A stretch of 60,000 bases of DNA, taken from Hydractinia symbiolongicarpus. Its lineage: Eukaryota; Cnidaria; Hydrozoa; Anthoathecata; Hydractiniidae. Positions within the stretch are counted from its first letter, which is position 1. The number at the start of each line of letters is the position of its first letter. The stretch lies in NCBI RefSeq assembly GCF_029227915.1, contig NC_079887.1, positions 8,620,001 to 8,680,000 on the forward strand. The letters run 5' to 3'. The position numbers and the translations under genes are program-made. Positions 12,383 through 25,100 of this stretch are shown here, piece after piece. The notes below the pieces were generated by a model, which saw nothing but the letters and a program-made list of their open reading frames with translations, was not told where the DNA came from and did not search any database.

Positions 12383-13404
12383 TTAATTGTCGCAGCTGTA
12401 CACACTTAAGCCTCGTTTGCATCTTCGTCCACCGCCACAGTTCTTGTCTGAACAACAGGTATCTAAGTAGCCTCGGCATCCACTGCAATCCTTCCAACTT
12501 GTGTAACAAATTCTAACTGGATTGCCATAAGCTCCCGAATCTTCTAACACTAAACAAAATAATCGATACTTTGAAAGAGCAGTAAATTTCTTGTTTAATC
12601 CAGACACAAAATACGCTGTAAGAAGTTATTAAAAACAAAACTGAAATTTAAAAATTACGGGCATTGCGGCGTGTTGGAGTATCTTCGATACTTGCTTGTG
12701 AATCACTATAGCCTGCAATGTATCCTTCTCTGTACATAGGATCTAAGAAAAAAAGTGCAGCATGAAGTTACATTTTGATAATATTTGCTCAAATAACGAA
12801 CACATTCTTTTAAATTCGCGAAATCCTCTAAGGTTGCTAAACAAAGAGAAATCCTAGATAAAAGAGGATTTTGCTTACCGCCTTTGCAGAGGATACAAGC
12901 AGCATCGGCGTAACCTGCATTGAATGCCTTCTGATAGGTAGGATCTAATGATAAAAATGTAGGATTAGGAAAATATCTATATTATATTTACTTGGAGAGC
13001 GATAGAAGTGATGATGGGTTATACGTTTTACCCTTCAAATGTTCCTTAAAAATGCAGAATCCTTAGATAAGATAGTGATGCTTTTACTTACCTCCCTTGC
13101 AAAGGATACATGGAGCAGGAGCATTTTCGGCATGAGCTTGAGCATCTGCGTAACCATTATTGTATGCTCTTCTATAGCGAGGATCTAAGGAGAAATTATC
13201 GTCAAGTCAAAACATTTCAGCTATATTTACTCACAGAGATATTATTAACATAGTATTTTAAATGTGAAGTCCTCTGAAATATTGTATAGGCAGCAGATGT
13301 TGCAAAAGAAAATCCTGCTAAATAAGTTTAAACTGCTTTTACTTACCCCCTTTGCAGAGAATACACGCACTTGCCAACATCGCCAAAAGGAGTATTACCT
13401 TCAT
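12383..13404 (-). CDS. Secreted CXXC-repeat protein with knottin-like C-terminal domain (5 exons, 155 aa)
   Basis: Minus-strand exons 13347-13404, 13092-13184, 12879-12944, 12659-12742 and 12383-12549 join in frame; all four introns are GT-AG and phase 1. The 155-aa product has signal peptide MKVILLLAMLASA, then three modules of pattern DPxYxxAYNxGYADA, the first two ending CILCKG. CXXC pairs are C14/C17, C45/C48 and C67/C70. The last exon adds an 8-cysteine domain with spacing C-X6-C-X2-C-X6-CC-X4-C-X5-C-X8-C (C115 to C153). The CC and later cysteines resemble inhibitor-cystine-knot folds used by secreted defence, venom or signalling peptides. Secretion is well supported; role unknown. Internal exons are all symmetrical (1-1), so modules could be gained or lost without breaking the frame, as the short copies at 1986 and 27190 show. 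No family recognised. Confidence 0.8.
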
Positions 13405-13567
13405 CTAAAAAGAAAAATGTGCCATCCATTGTTATAGTTGTCGTAGTTTAAAAGTTACCACAATCTTTGTTTTCCCAAAATAATTTGTAATAAACAAACC
13501 TTTTCATATAGTGGTTCTCACAAAAACAAAATAATGTTTTCACTGACATATTCCCGTAAGCGAACTG

Positions 13568-13575
13568 CTTATATA
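13568..13575 (-). promoter_or_regulatory. TATA box of the full-length cysteine-repeat gene
   Basis: TATATAAG on the minus strand, about 165 bases upstream of the ATG, directly downstream of the block CTTCATTAAACATAACACG shared with both short paralogues. A start site near 13540 would give a 5' UTR of about 135 bases. Start-site position is inference. Confidence 0.55.
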
Positions 13576-13620
13576 CACATGAAGGGCGTGTTATGTTTAA
13601 TGAAGCTTGGCGAAGCTGTA

Positions 13621-16600
13621 AAAGTATAAGAATTGTTGTGAAACAGTAATAAAGCTGACGTCCCCTGTGGTTGCCTTTGTCACTATAATAGGCTAAGAGT
13701 GAAAGCCCTTATTAAATTCGTAAATTTAATCAACATCAAACTAATATTGCAAATAACAAGATATATAAAAACATATTGTCAGCGTAATTATCCGACATTT
13801 TCAAAGAGTAAGAATACACTAGAGTTTTGTTACGTTAATCATTCCGATTTAGTAACCGTCGATATAATATTAAACAGTTTTAATCAAAACAACTTTTTAG
13901 GTGATCTCGACGCTCTATTTTGAGGCATAACAAGTTCTATTTTATCGCTAACACGGCCTTAACATGCAGCCGACATAAAGTTTACCAAAAATAAGATTTT
14001 AAACCGGAATGAAATTTCCTTGTGTTTCCATGTAGTTCTTTATATCCGGGTTGTGCTACCTGTTTATGCGCCATAACTTTTACACATGCACATCCATAGT
14101 TCTATGCTCTTTAAATAAGGATATTCAGGTAGAATATCAAATTATCTTGACAAAACTGAAGTTTTTAGAGCAATATAATATTCTGGTTAGATTTTATTTT
14201 AATTTAAAAAATAATTATTTTAAAAACGAGGCATTCTTAGAAAGCTTGTCTATATAAAGGGTTTGACTGGAACTTTCAGGTCGTAGTTGAGGCACTTAAC
14301 GAACAGAAATATTTACAAAACTTGTTATTTGTTTTACCTTTTAATAAGGAACTTAGGGATAAGAATCATTTTTAGTATAGACCTCTTTAATTAAGTTTGA
14401 CATAATTAAAAAATTCAGGAAAGCTCTATAGCAGTTTCACTTCGGGTAAATCGTACTTTTATCAATATCTTGAGGGTGAAATACAATTACAACACCGAAA
14501 TGAGTTTAATTTGCTTGAAGTTATGTAAACATATATAAAAGACTTACAAAGACACTAAAATAAAACTTTATGTTAAGGCGGCCTAAGTAACATTACGTAA
14601 AAATATCTGATTCAAGGAGTATTTGTGAAAAGTTATGAACTAAAGAATAAAAAAAGTTCAGGTGTAATGTAATGTTTTTTGTGGCTTCAAAAACATTGTG
14701 CATGCACACGGATTAGTACAAGCAAAAACATAATTAGAAAAAACAAAAACAAAAAAACGACCAAAGAAATCAATTAAAGAAATAATAAAAATTGATAAAA
14801 TTTGCTCTTAAGAAAAAAAAGTAGTTAGCAAGATCTAGTTCAAAAGTTTCTTGGGTAAAGAGTCTATTTTTCAAGTTTTCACACCGAAATGAAATTTTAC
14901 TTTGTCTTGAAAAAATTTATGTAAACAGGATTTGTCCACAATGAAAATACTATTGCATTTGTTACAAAGCTATTGCTTATGTCTATAAAATTGAAGCGCA
15001 TGCGCAGTTTGCACCACACCGATATGATATTTCATAGCGGTTTGAAATCTCATTTCGGGTCCATGTAAAAGTCTCACTAAAAATATCGATTATTATATTT
15101 ATGAAATCTTATTTACAAATTTTCTTGTTCATCTTTTTGATTGATCCAAAAGGATCATGTGATAAATTAACCGAATGAGATAAGAGTGCGTTGTGGGCGT
15201 GCTTTTTTCATTGCTATAATAATTTTTTTGTTAATTTTTTGTCCTCAACTATCCGATCCATAAAAAAAACGTTTTATTCGGGACTTGAAACTTTTTCTTA
15301 AGTTTTCTTTGACTTTTAATGATCTTCTGAGTGTCTATAAGAAGCTTATTACGTTAGTCCGGTTAGCCGTACGGTCTCCGTTCCGGGCTGGAATCAGTTT
15401 GCTATAACATGAATTTCTCTTGTAGTAGCCGGTTTGTTTGTAAGATCTTTTTGAAGATGAGATCTTGGAACACTAGACTGATATTCCTCATGCGATAGAC
15501 TTCTTACTCTATACTATGTGTTTTTATATGTTTATGATTTCTTTTGTGGTGGAAATAATTGCGAATTAGCATTTGTGTAATTGTCATCAAAATGGATTTG
15601 AACTCACAAGGCTGTTAGAGCGCTAATTACTTCTGCGACTATTGTCCAGTAGAATAATTGTTTTGGGGGAGTGGTAATAATCGCGGTAATCTTCAAAGCG
15701 AAGAAGATACTAGACTTATTACCATCATGTAATGTCTCATGAAAGAACGTTACAGATTTTAAAATAGAACATAATCTAGGTTTGCAGTGTTTGTTAAAAA
15801 AATAGAAATTGTGCAAACTTTTTGAGAATAGGTGGATATAGACCTGATACGTTTAAATAAAAAATATCAATGATAATCTAGATCTGTTTTAAAAATTTAC
15901 GATATTAAAAAACTATTATTTGAAATTAGTAAAGCGAACACCGTACTGTATATTAAGACACGTACTAAACAGTCCTGCAAACTGAACTGGACTTGTGTGG
16001 ATTGTTTTGAGTTATTAATAAGAGCTGCAGTACAAAATCCATCGATTGTAAAGACTGCTTCTTATTCTGCTAATTACGTTCTTCTCACCCCTTAAAATCT
16101 TTTTAAATTCCGCATTTTTTGCCTTATTTATTTTACAATTTACTATATTTGCAGTTCGTCTTCAATCTTCCTTAAAATTCAGCGAAAATTTAAATTTATG
16201 CAAAGAAAGTTGACACAACATCAGTTATCAGCAATTATCAATTCATAATCTTTCAAAAGGGCTCATGGAACCATGCATTAACAACCACATGAGTTTCCAG
16301 CTTTCAGACAACTTTATGTTACTTCGTGTTTATCATTTAATTACTTCTGTTAATCCGAGATATTTAGGAGCAGATAATATAGAAGATAGATCTCTAAGAT
16401 TTCCAGAATCTACTCGTGAAGGATTCCTTGTTACACAGTAGCTTGAAATTAATTGAAATATTTCGTAACATAGTTTCAGTAGTAGGGAAGGATTAGCTAG
16501 GATGGAATCTCCCATCCGTTTAAACTTACTTACTTAGTAATCAAATATATAACAAGAAGCCCTGTGGCTTGAAGATTTACGCCATTAGCAATAATCTGAA

Positions 16601-16854
16601 AAAGTGCTGAACTTTGAAGAGGACTGGGGGAACAAAATCATTGTATATTCTAAAATTTTAAAATTCAATTTTTGATTATTATTGTAACTGTAAATCATAG
16701 CTAAATTAACTTACATAAACTTCATTTCTCTATAGGAACAAATTTAAAAGAAAAATAATAATCTTGAAAATTGATGAACAATAAAAGAACAACGGCAAGG
16801 CTGAAAATTTATCTATTTTCTCTTTTTCTCTGAAAAACAGCCTGGAAAATATCT
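13621..16854. other. Long non-coding stretch
   Basis: AT-rich, no convincing exon seen. Loosely similar blocks containing ACACCGAAATGA followed by TTATGTAAAC occur near 14495-14535 and 14880-14935, with a weaker one near 15015, suggesting an old dispersed repeat. A 60-codon minus-strand frame at 16333-16515 has no recognisable motif. Confidence 0.5.
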
Positions 16855-17165
16855 TTAAAGGTGGCAGCAAATTTTTTTTACATAATCAGTTAGGAAAGTT
16901 TATTTTCAGATTACATATTCTTATTTTTTCTTTTATGACACATTGTCACGATTTAATAGTTATAAATCTTACACCAAAAATATTCAGCCTCAACAATTCC
17001 TCTAAATTAAAATTCATGAATAATTAGCTCTACGTGCTTGCAAAATTGTACAGAGCGAAATGACGTTAATAACATCAAAGATGGCGCATTATAAGGCGAT
17101 CTTCATTATGCTACACTGCACGAGCTTTAACTTTCGATTATAAACTTTAAAATAAAGTAATGTTC
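16855..17165 (+). repeat. Dispersed repeat, third member
   Basis: Begins AAGGTGGCAGC and aligns with 7871-8290 and its counterpart in copy 2, including AAATTCATGAATAATTAG and GATCTTCATTATGCTACACT. It lacks both the Helitron and the inverted insertion, and is the outgroup for those two events. Confidence 0.75.
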
Positions 17166-17215
17166 ATTGGATAATAAAACAATTTGTTGCACTGTTAGGA
17201 TTCTTATCGGCTTAA

Positions 17216-17967
17216 CCCTATTCGGTCCGGGGTTTTTCGAACATACTATGACCGGGGGGGGGGGGGGGGGGGCGGATTCCGCCCCCCCTCAATAACTTTT
17301 CATAGGGTTGTTCAAATTGAATCAAACTTGGCGCACTTATGGTACGTCATAAAAGGAACAAAATGGCGCCAAAAAAAATTTGCTTGCGTCAGCACATTTT
17401 CTGTGACGTCATCAAAGGCTTGAAAATAGTTAAAAATGCCACTATCTGCTTAAAATATAATTACTTTTGTTCTAGAGCGAATTTTTACATTCTGTTTGAA
17501 GTTTCTGAAAGCTAAATAAAAGTTATTTAACATTTCTTTCGGTTTTTACATGGATCGGATGAAAAATTGCCAAAAATTGCCCAAAAATCCGTTTTTTCCG
17601 ATTTTCGGGTAAAATCCGACAAAATCGGGAAATCGGATTAGTCACGTGTTCAAATTATTCCAAATGATTCTTCTTGATGAAACAAAGTTGTGTTGCAAGT
17701 TTCAAGTTCTAAGGATAATCCTAACAGGAGTTATTATATTTTCCCCATTATAAGGATTTCATAGAGATTTTTAGGGGTAGTTTCGAGTAATGGCCAATAT
17801 CAAAGCCTCTGAAAGGTATGGGACCTAAAAAATTAGCATGCAGGTGTCCAATAGATAAATGTTGAAACTCAGTAAGTATCATAGCCATATAACAAAGCAA
17901 TCAGGAGTTATTAAAAAAAAACCGTCAGGGGGGGCGGAATCCGCCCCCCCCCCCGGACCGAATAGGG
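17216..17967. mobile_element. piggyBac-like MITE, complete, TTAA flanked
   Basis: Flanked by TTAA on both sides (17212-17215, 17968-17971). Terminal inverted repeats are CCCTATTCGGTCCGGGG and CCCCGGACCGAATAGGG. Just inside each end is a G-run or C-run next to a palindrome of type GGGCGGAATCCGCCC, including an uninterrupted run of about 17 G near 17254. TTAA targets and CCCTA/TAGGG ends are hallmarks of the piggyBac superfamily. It has no transposase, so it is non-autonomous. Relatives are at 36404, 39865 and 40437. Confidence 0.8.
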
Positions 17968-17999
17968 TTAAAGATAATTAAAGATAATTAACTCTCTTT

Positions 18000-20900
18000 T
18001 TTTTTGCGAATAGACTGCGCGAGTATTTAATGTCCGTGGGATATTCTTTTTAAAATGTGCGAGAAAATTAGATTACGCGAAACTAACAAAAACGAATAAC
18101 GCGTGTTAAAATTTTGTACCGCCTTTTCCCACAGAATGATAAAAGTAAAGAGCACAATACAAAATTACACTTTTAGCAGTATTCCGAAAGATATGTAATA
18201 CATCGAGTTGTACAACCCGCAGAAGTTGGTCCTAACGTTAACGATTTCGTAAATGACCTCACAACAAAACAGTATTTTTTTCACGTAAAAATACCGGCAG
18301 TAGAAGCCACAGAATCTGCTGGAACGAATTTCGAAAACTCACGGAAAACAATTAAAACAAAAACAAACAAATCAAAATAGTTTTTTAACTTTATCAAGAT
18401 TTATTAAATAAATTTTTGGCAGAAAAAACAATAACGGTTACGCTTTCTTTTCATCGCACGCATTGAAAGATTACATCACTCACCCCCATTGTACACAATC
18501 TAAAAGAAAAGAAAAAACATTTTCATATAGTGAAGCTTACAGTGCCTTTAAGGGATAGCCAAGTCAATGGAATTGAAAGCGCTGTTTTTCATCTCATAAA
18601 TAATTAAGGCTAATTCGAAAAAGTATAAAAGAAAAAAACTAAACAATCCGGCAACTTTACTAATTTTATACGCAAAGTTCCAACCATACCAACAGTTTCC
18701 AAATCTGACAAAATAATTTTAGAAGTGTTTATTTTTGAGAATTTGATTGATGCAAGGCCAAGGGAAATTAAATAAGTTTATTGTCCTATACCCATTCAAA
18801 AACACATGCTTCTCATCATTCAGGTTTTTTTTTCAACCAACATTAATGTAATCACCCAGGGGAAATTATAATGTCTCTTGTCTGTGTTTTAGAAGCTGAG
18901 TACACAAATACAAAAATATTACAAGTGCTGAACTTTGGCAATCATATTTTGCAATCAGACCCTTTTAAAAACTATTCTGAATCATGTCAATTATTAAATT
19001 CAGCACAAATAGAAAAGCACCTTGGATAGAATTCTTTTTGGAGGAATAAAATGACTGACAAATGGTTTATCGTGAATAAAATAGTAATTCTTACACAAAT
19101 AATTTAAAAAATAACGAACTTTTTTGTGTGGGTTGTTCTCAAACAGACGTGGGCGGTGGACAAGAAACTGTGATGTAATTTCTTTTGGTCTATTATTTCT
19201 GAGAATATTCAAAATAAGAGGGTGTCAATAAGCTGCAAACGCCCACATATATACAAAAATTTGAGGTACCCCACAATGAGAAGTAAAGAACAGAAACGCC
19301 GTTCCGGTGTCTGATGATGAGGGATGATCATATTTATTTTGTGATTTTAAGCTACCTAGCCAGTACCATGCCAGCACTCCAGGGCGCATTTGTTATTAAA
19401 TAATTAAGTGATAAAGTACAAGAGCTAAATATATTACTTTAATGTAGCTAGCTGCACAAAAGATTTTTCAAGGCATTCTATCATTTTAAATAAAAAAAAG
19501 CTAGGTAGTTATTTGGACCTCCCATAACAGTGAACATTCAAGACTTGAGTATATAGCTAGTTAGGTATGCAAGACATTGCATGTTGGTAAACATGTTTCC
19601 ACAACAAACTAAAACCTATATTTCATAAATAAATTTCTGCATATATAAATAAATAATTTTATAGATTTTCAGTTTTCTTTTATGAAATAACAAAATTTGG
19701 GAAAGTATAGCCAGAAGTAATATTTGCTTAAAGTGGGAAGACCTAAAGTCTTCAGGTTAAGACTTAGTAAAGCGCAAACTGTTTCACATGGAGGACACTT
19801 AGTGTAACGTGTTACAAATCCAGTGGAGCGCTTATAGCATTAAGGGTATATATAATATATTTTTCATAAACCAACATTCACACGACTTATGATAAAGATA
19901 AAGCCTATTGCTACTTCTGCAAAACAAATACAGTTGTTTAGCATTTTTCATTTTGCATGAAAAGTTCCTGTGGATATTCAAAAATTAATTGTGAGTGGCA
20001 CCAGACTGGGCGATTAGTGCAAAGTAAACGTTTTGCAGATCCAGGTGTGCAAAAAAATAACTTTCAACCACTATTTAACACTGTGCTTTAGAAACACATT
20101 CCCACTTTCTCTGAGCTGGATAAGGTATTTGGTCCTAAACCTGGGACACATGTTATCTGTTTGAATTATATTTAATCCTGAGAATCACTTAGAATGTTTT
20201 CTGTACACATGGCTTGTCAAAATTGATATGCTGTCAAAAAAAGTTTATCGGCGTCTCCAAAAATGGCCAAAATTAAGAACTCAGAAGCTATGATAGTAGT
20301 AAAAAAAATTTGGGGGTTCATTTCATTAAACTGGTCTAAAACATGTAATACTAAGTTTCAAGTCATTATTTTAATTTTTACTGAAGTAATAGGACTTTTA
20401 CTTAGTATAGTTTTAGCATAGTTTTTTCATGCCGCTGACACCAAAATGACTGCAGGGACTAATCGGTTTGAAATTAATCTATATTATAATACCCGTATAC
20501 ATCTGTCTGTCACGCAAAATGGTAGCTTAGCTGTGCAATAGCGAGAAGCACGCAATGCGGTATAAAAAGGATGGGCGAACCCGTAGATTTTCCACGGGCT
20601 AACAACTAGTTTATAATATTTTGATAACAAACTTTTTCTTTTGATGTGTTTTTATTTTCCTGCAAAACTTGTTGCACAGCTCATGTATTAACATTAGGAT
20701 AAGAACGAAAAAGTTGCTGTGAGACATGGGTTTTAAACCTTAAAAATTTCCAGCGAGAAATTTAAAAACTAATGAATGACAAAATCGCAAAAGTTTATCT
20801 TCAAATTTTTAATTTTTGTTAATGCAAAAGTAATCCACATGAAAAAAGTTTTGATGCTTTTTATGAAGAAATCTTCCATATTAGCCATATGGGGTAACTT

Positions 20901-23615
20901 GATGAACAATGTATTTTCCTACAGGTGTTCTCAAATATGTGTAGTATAATCTTAAAAAATGTGATGTAATTTTCCTCATGAAGTTTTGACTTTTAACCCA
21001 GCTAAAAAGCTCAATCTTGTCCTTTCATGCTTAGTCTAGCTAGTTATAGCGGAAAAGTTTAATATTCAAACTTGACCTATTTTAGGCATATTTTGGGTCT
21101 GTAAAATATACGTGTCTAAAATGCCGACTACCGTTTCTTGTTCACGGCATATTCCTCTTTGTGTGTTCAAGTTCGGCGGACGTATAATCCGGACCAAAAG
21201 ACGGGGGGGGGTCAAAATCCGGGGGTGGGGGGGTACGAGCCGTACTTATTGCATTTTTTACTAAACTTATACTTTAACCCCTCGGTCCAAACTTATTTGT
21301 TTTATTAGAAAAAAAAACCCCTAGCTTTATGTGCAAAAATATTAGTCCTATTTCTTTACGCTGATTTTATATGATTTTTTTTCTATCGAAATTTTGAGAA
21401 TCTCAATAATTCTCTTGGTATACCTCGCGTGTAGCAAACGTGCTCCACAATTTTGCTTCGCTCGCTTCGCTCGCAAAGCTCAATTGCTTCGCAAAAATTG
21501 AAGTAATTTGTACAATTATAATGCGCTGTGTTTTATCTTATTGTTTCTAAGAAGATGTAAGAATACAATATTATCAATTTTAATTGGTTTTATCAGAGCT
21601 CAGTTTTGTATAAAAGAATTGAAAGTAATTTGTAGAATACATATGGAGAAGCTGTATTACTACTTAACTGATAGCCAGATATAGGAAAACCTGTAGCTAG
21701 GGCGCAGACAAAACAAATAGCTCTGGGCGCTAGAGTGAGCTGACCAACCGTTTTTTATCATTTTTTATTTATTATATAAGTAACCTGTTACAGTAATTAA
21801 AAAAATATCCACTTTTGCTATCAAACCAACAGCATTGTAATTGTCAATAGGAATTAGTTTTCCGTACACCCTCCCTGAGAACAAGGTTTAAAACGACATT
21901 AAAACATTAAAACTGTCATTAAACAGAACTTCAAGGATGCCCAAGCCGCACCACGTCCTCTAAACGGCGTGGGCATCTTCGAAACTGCTTGTAATTTTAG
22001 AACAAGGGTGCTGATAAGCTGCATACGCCGTAAAACGTGCAGGCGTTTTTGGGCAAGTTTAGCGTTTTGCAAAAAAATTGAAGTATTCACCCGAAAAAAC
22101 CTGCATAGACCATAAAGTAAACTATGTGGTAGTAAAGTTCTTAAAAGAACTGTTTTTGATGGTTTTTGATAAAATTTACTTGATAAATAACTTTTAATTT
22201 TTATTAACTTCTTTCTCTTAAAGCATCTTTTTCCAACTATCGTCCACAAGGTATGTTACAAGGAATTGAATTTTGAAAATGCTCCAGGCAAGTTCGGGAA
22301 AGTGCGGGCGGTTTTGGAAGACAATCACTAATTTAATTGGAAAAGTTGCCCGAACTCGCCCTTATATATGTGGCTGTTTGCAGCTTATTGACACCCTCTT
22401 ATTTTAGAATATTCTCAGGAATAATAGACCAAGAGAAATTACATCACAGTTTTTTGTCCACCGTCCACGTGTGTTTGAGAACAACCCACATAACAAAGTT
22501 CATTATTTTTTAAATTATTTGTGTAAAAATTACTATTTCATTCACGATAAACCATTTGTCAGTCATTTTATTCGCCCAACAAAGAATCCTATCCAAGGTG
22601 CTTTTCTATTAGTGCTGAATTTAATAATTGACATGGTTCAGCATAGTTCTTAAAAGGGTCTGATTGCAAAATATGATTGCCAAAGTTCAGCACTTGTAAT
22701 ATTTGTGTATTTGTGTACTCAGCTTCTAAAACACACACAAAAGACATTATAATTTCCTCTGGGTGATTACATTAATGTTGGTTGAAAAAAAACTGAATGA
22801 TGAGAAGCATATGTTTTTAAATGGGTCTAGGACAATAAAATTATTTAATTTCCCTTGGCCTTGCATCAATCAAATTCTGAAAAAATAAACACTTCTAAAA
22901 TGATTTTGTCAGATTTGGAAACTGTTGGAATGGTGGGAACTTTGCGTATAAAATTAGTAAAGTTGCCAAATTGTTTAGTTTTTTTCTTTTATACTTTTCC
23001 GAATTAGCCTTAATTATTTATAAGATGAAAAACAGTGCTTTCAATTCCATTGACTTGGCCATCCCTTAAAGGCACTGGAAGCTTCACTATATGAAAATGT
23101 TTTCTTTTTCTTTTAGATTGTGTACAATGGGAGTGAGTGATGTAATCTTCTAATGCGTGTGGTGAAAAGAAGGCGAATCCGTTATTGTTTTTCTGCCCAA
23201 ATTTGAAGCTATTTAATAAATCTTGATGAAGTTAAAAAACTGTTTTAATTTGTTTGTTTTTGTTTTAATTGTTTTCCGTGAGCTTTCGAAATTCGTTCCA
23301 GCAGATTCTGTGGCTTCTAGTGCCGGTATTTTTACGTGAAAAAAATACTGTTTTGTTGTGAGGTTATTTACGAAATCGTTACGTTAGGACTAACTTCTGC
23401 CGGTTGTACAACTCGATGTATCACATATCTTTCGGAATACTGCTAAAAGTGTAATTTTGTATTGCGCTCTTTACTTTTACCATTCTGTGGGAAAAGGCGG
23501 TACAACGCGTTTTTCGTTTTTGTTAGTTTCGCGTAATCTAATTTTCTCGCACATTTTGAAAAGAATATCCCACGCACATCAAATACTCGCGCAGTCTATT
23601 CGCAATAAAAACTGT
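18000..23615. mobile_element. Long inverted-repeat (foldback-like) element
   Basis: Arms 18000-19253 and 22367-23615 are reverse complements at roughly 90% by eye, meeting outermost at GCGAATAGACTGCGCGAG and innermost at GTCAATAAGCTGCAAAC. The ~3.1 kb loop contains a Helitron (20478-20609) and G-rich sequence near 21200-21235 but no transposase that I can see. A short frame is readable in both arms (19000-19212 minus, 22471-22653 plus), because it lies in the repeat. Superfamily unknown. Confidence 0.85.
20478..20609 (+). mobile_element. Short non-autonomous Helitron, complete
   Basis: Starts A|TCTATATTATAATACCCG and ends CTAG|T, with a hairpin of type CCGTAGATTTTCCACGG about 10 bases before the end. 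No target-site duplication. TC start, CTRR end, 3' hairpin and A/T target are the Helitron signature. 132 bp, too short to encode anything. Confidence 0.75.
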
Positions 23616-23639
23616 TTTTGAGCAACGAATTGTTCCGCA

Positions 23640-23790
23640 GAGCGTTCATTTTCCTACCTCGTCCCCAGGGTTCTTCTATATGATATTCAATTTTGATGTA
23701 TTTCGGAAGATGTTAGCGCCAAAGAAACAAGAAGCGCTAGGGACAAAGTATTGGATAGTTTAATTTCGCTTGCAACTTGCGAAATGCTTC
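23640..23790. mobile_element. Possible MITE fragment (CCTCGTCCCCAG type)
   Basis: CCTCGTCCCCAGGGTTCTTC at the left, and GCGCCAAAGAAACAAGAAGC followed by GCTAGGGAC at the right, look like opposed ends of a small element. A related CCTCGTTCTCAG lies at 24011. Boundaries are uncertain. Confidence 0.3.
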
Positions 23791-24040
23791 GCAACCTTTT
23801 TTTTAATTTCTAGTATGTGTTCATTTCTTGCGCTTATTAGTGGCACCAAAGTGCCCTGTACGTAAGTCCTAAAAATTTATGTCATTGCCTCACTCTTTAC
23901 GAATGACACAACGTAACAAAGGAAAACCATGCTTTGCTATTTCCCGTAACCTATACCGAGATTTGGTTGTGATATATATTAGAATTAATTGTCTTTAAAA
24001 CTCAATTTAGCCTCGTTCTCAGAAAAAAATTTCTGGGCTG

Positions 24041-24069
24041 TCTCTATCTATCTATCTCTCTCTCTATCT
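24041..24069. repeat. CTAT/CT microsatellite
   Basis: Short run of TCTA and TC units, imperfect. Confidence 0.8.
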
Positions 24070-24186
24070 TCCCAGGCGATATTAAAGATTCCGCCTTCGC
24101 CGGCGGAAATCAATAATAATTTCTTCCTACTTCACTAAATTGTATATATCGACTTTGCTACAACTGAGTACTGTTTTATTACACTA

Positions 24187-24571
24187 CTAGTCGATCAGGA
24201 CCTGCTGCCTTCATCGTATAGATCTTAAAACGCTGATCAAGAAAATGTATAGGATTATGTACTTTTTACAAACGGTTACAGAGATATTAGGGTCTGAAGG
24301 TTTTTATATGACGTCATCAACTCGTCCATTCCGAAACGGATTTGGTGACCCAGGTTTGGAAAACTTACCCAAATTGGTCCTAGGTGGTCTCTGTAATGGC
24401 TTCATTAATTTAATATAGGATATTGACGTTAGAGTAGTGTTTTTGACGTCGCGCCGTAACGACAGAAAACTTAGCATATTAGACATGCATTTTTCGGCAA
24501 CATCAAAAGAAAATGAACACATCCACTTTGCCTGTTACGGACAGACACAGTCTCCGTATTATAATAAGAGA
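24187..24571 (-). mobile_element. Non-autonomous Helitron, inverted, internally deleted
   Basis: Read on the minus strand it begins A|TCTCTTATTATAATACGG and ends CGACTAG|T. Its order of internal blocks (GGCAAAGTGG, GGGTAAGTTTTCC, TTGATGACGTCAT) matches the Helitron at 32971-33706. The 3' hairpin present in that element is missing, so it is a deletion derivative. Confidence 0.65.
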
Positions 24572-24799
24572 TATTCTAGGTTATTACCGATTAACCGAAT
24601 TCGTATTTTCCAGATGGCAATTAAACAACACAATAATATGTCTATTATTATCTATCCAATTTATATTGAATTAGGGTTTAATTAAATGTTTATACGCTTA
24701 ACGGCGTTCTTAATTAACTGTCTAATTAATGATTACTGAAATGGCAATTAGTACGTCTAATTATATTGTCAATAGATTTTTTAGGCTCACTTTCGCACA

Positions 24800-25100
24800 G
24801 TTAAACTGACTGGTTGTCTTGTGATAGAGCGTTCGCTTTCAGTGCGGAAGGTCTCGGGTTCAAACCCTGAAAAAAGCTGAATCTATCCTTTCTGCTTAGT
24901 GTTTAGCATGAGAATAGGAGCTATAAATACACTAGGACCCCTTTATAAAGACCTTCATTGATAGCAGTATCAATAGGAACTGACGAGTCTATTCAGGCAT
25001 GGAAGACCTCCATGATCCAGGGTAAATAAGATATTTAACTAAACAGTTTGCTCATACTAAACCTATCCCTTTTAAATTTTTGTTTTAGCTTTCTCGCTAG
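24800..25100 (+). mobile_element. tRNA-derived SINE
   Basis: A tRNA-like head has an A-box-like stretch at 24811-24822, an anticodon-like arm with loop TTTCAGT, and a clear B box GGTTCAAACCC at 24857-24867. It lacks a good acceptor stem and runs into an unrelated tail (CTTTCTGCTTAGTGTTTAGC onward), which fits a SINE better than a true tRNA gene. The 3' end is approximate. Confidence 0.55.

Noticed and set aside
21899-22249. 116-codon minus-strand frame in the loop of the inverted-repeat element
   Set aside because: Low-complexity, Lys/Leu/Phe-rich translation with no motif; it sits in repeat-derived sequence.
19000-22653. Related frames of 60-70 codons, one in each arm of the inverted repeat
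   Set aside because: Their similarity follows from the arms being copies of each other; there is no recognised motif and no evidence of constraint.
24811-24870. A functional tRNA gene
   Set aside because: The B box is good, but the acceptor stem does not pair, the presumed anticodon would be UCA, and a SINE-like tail follows.
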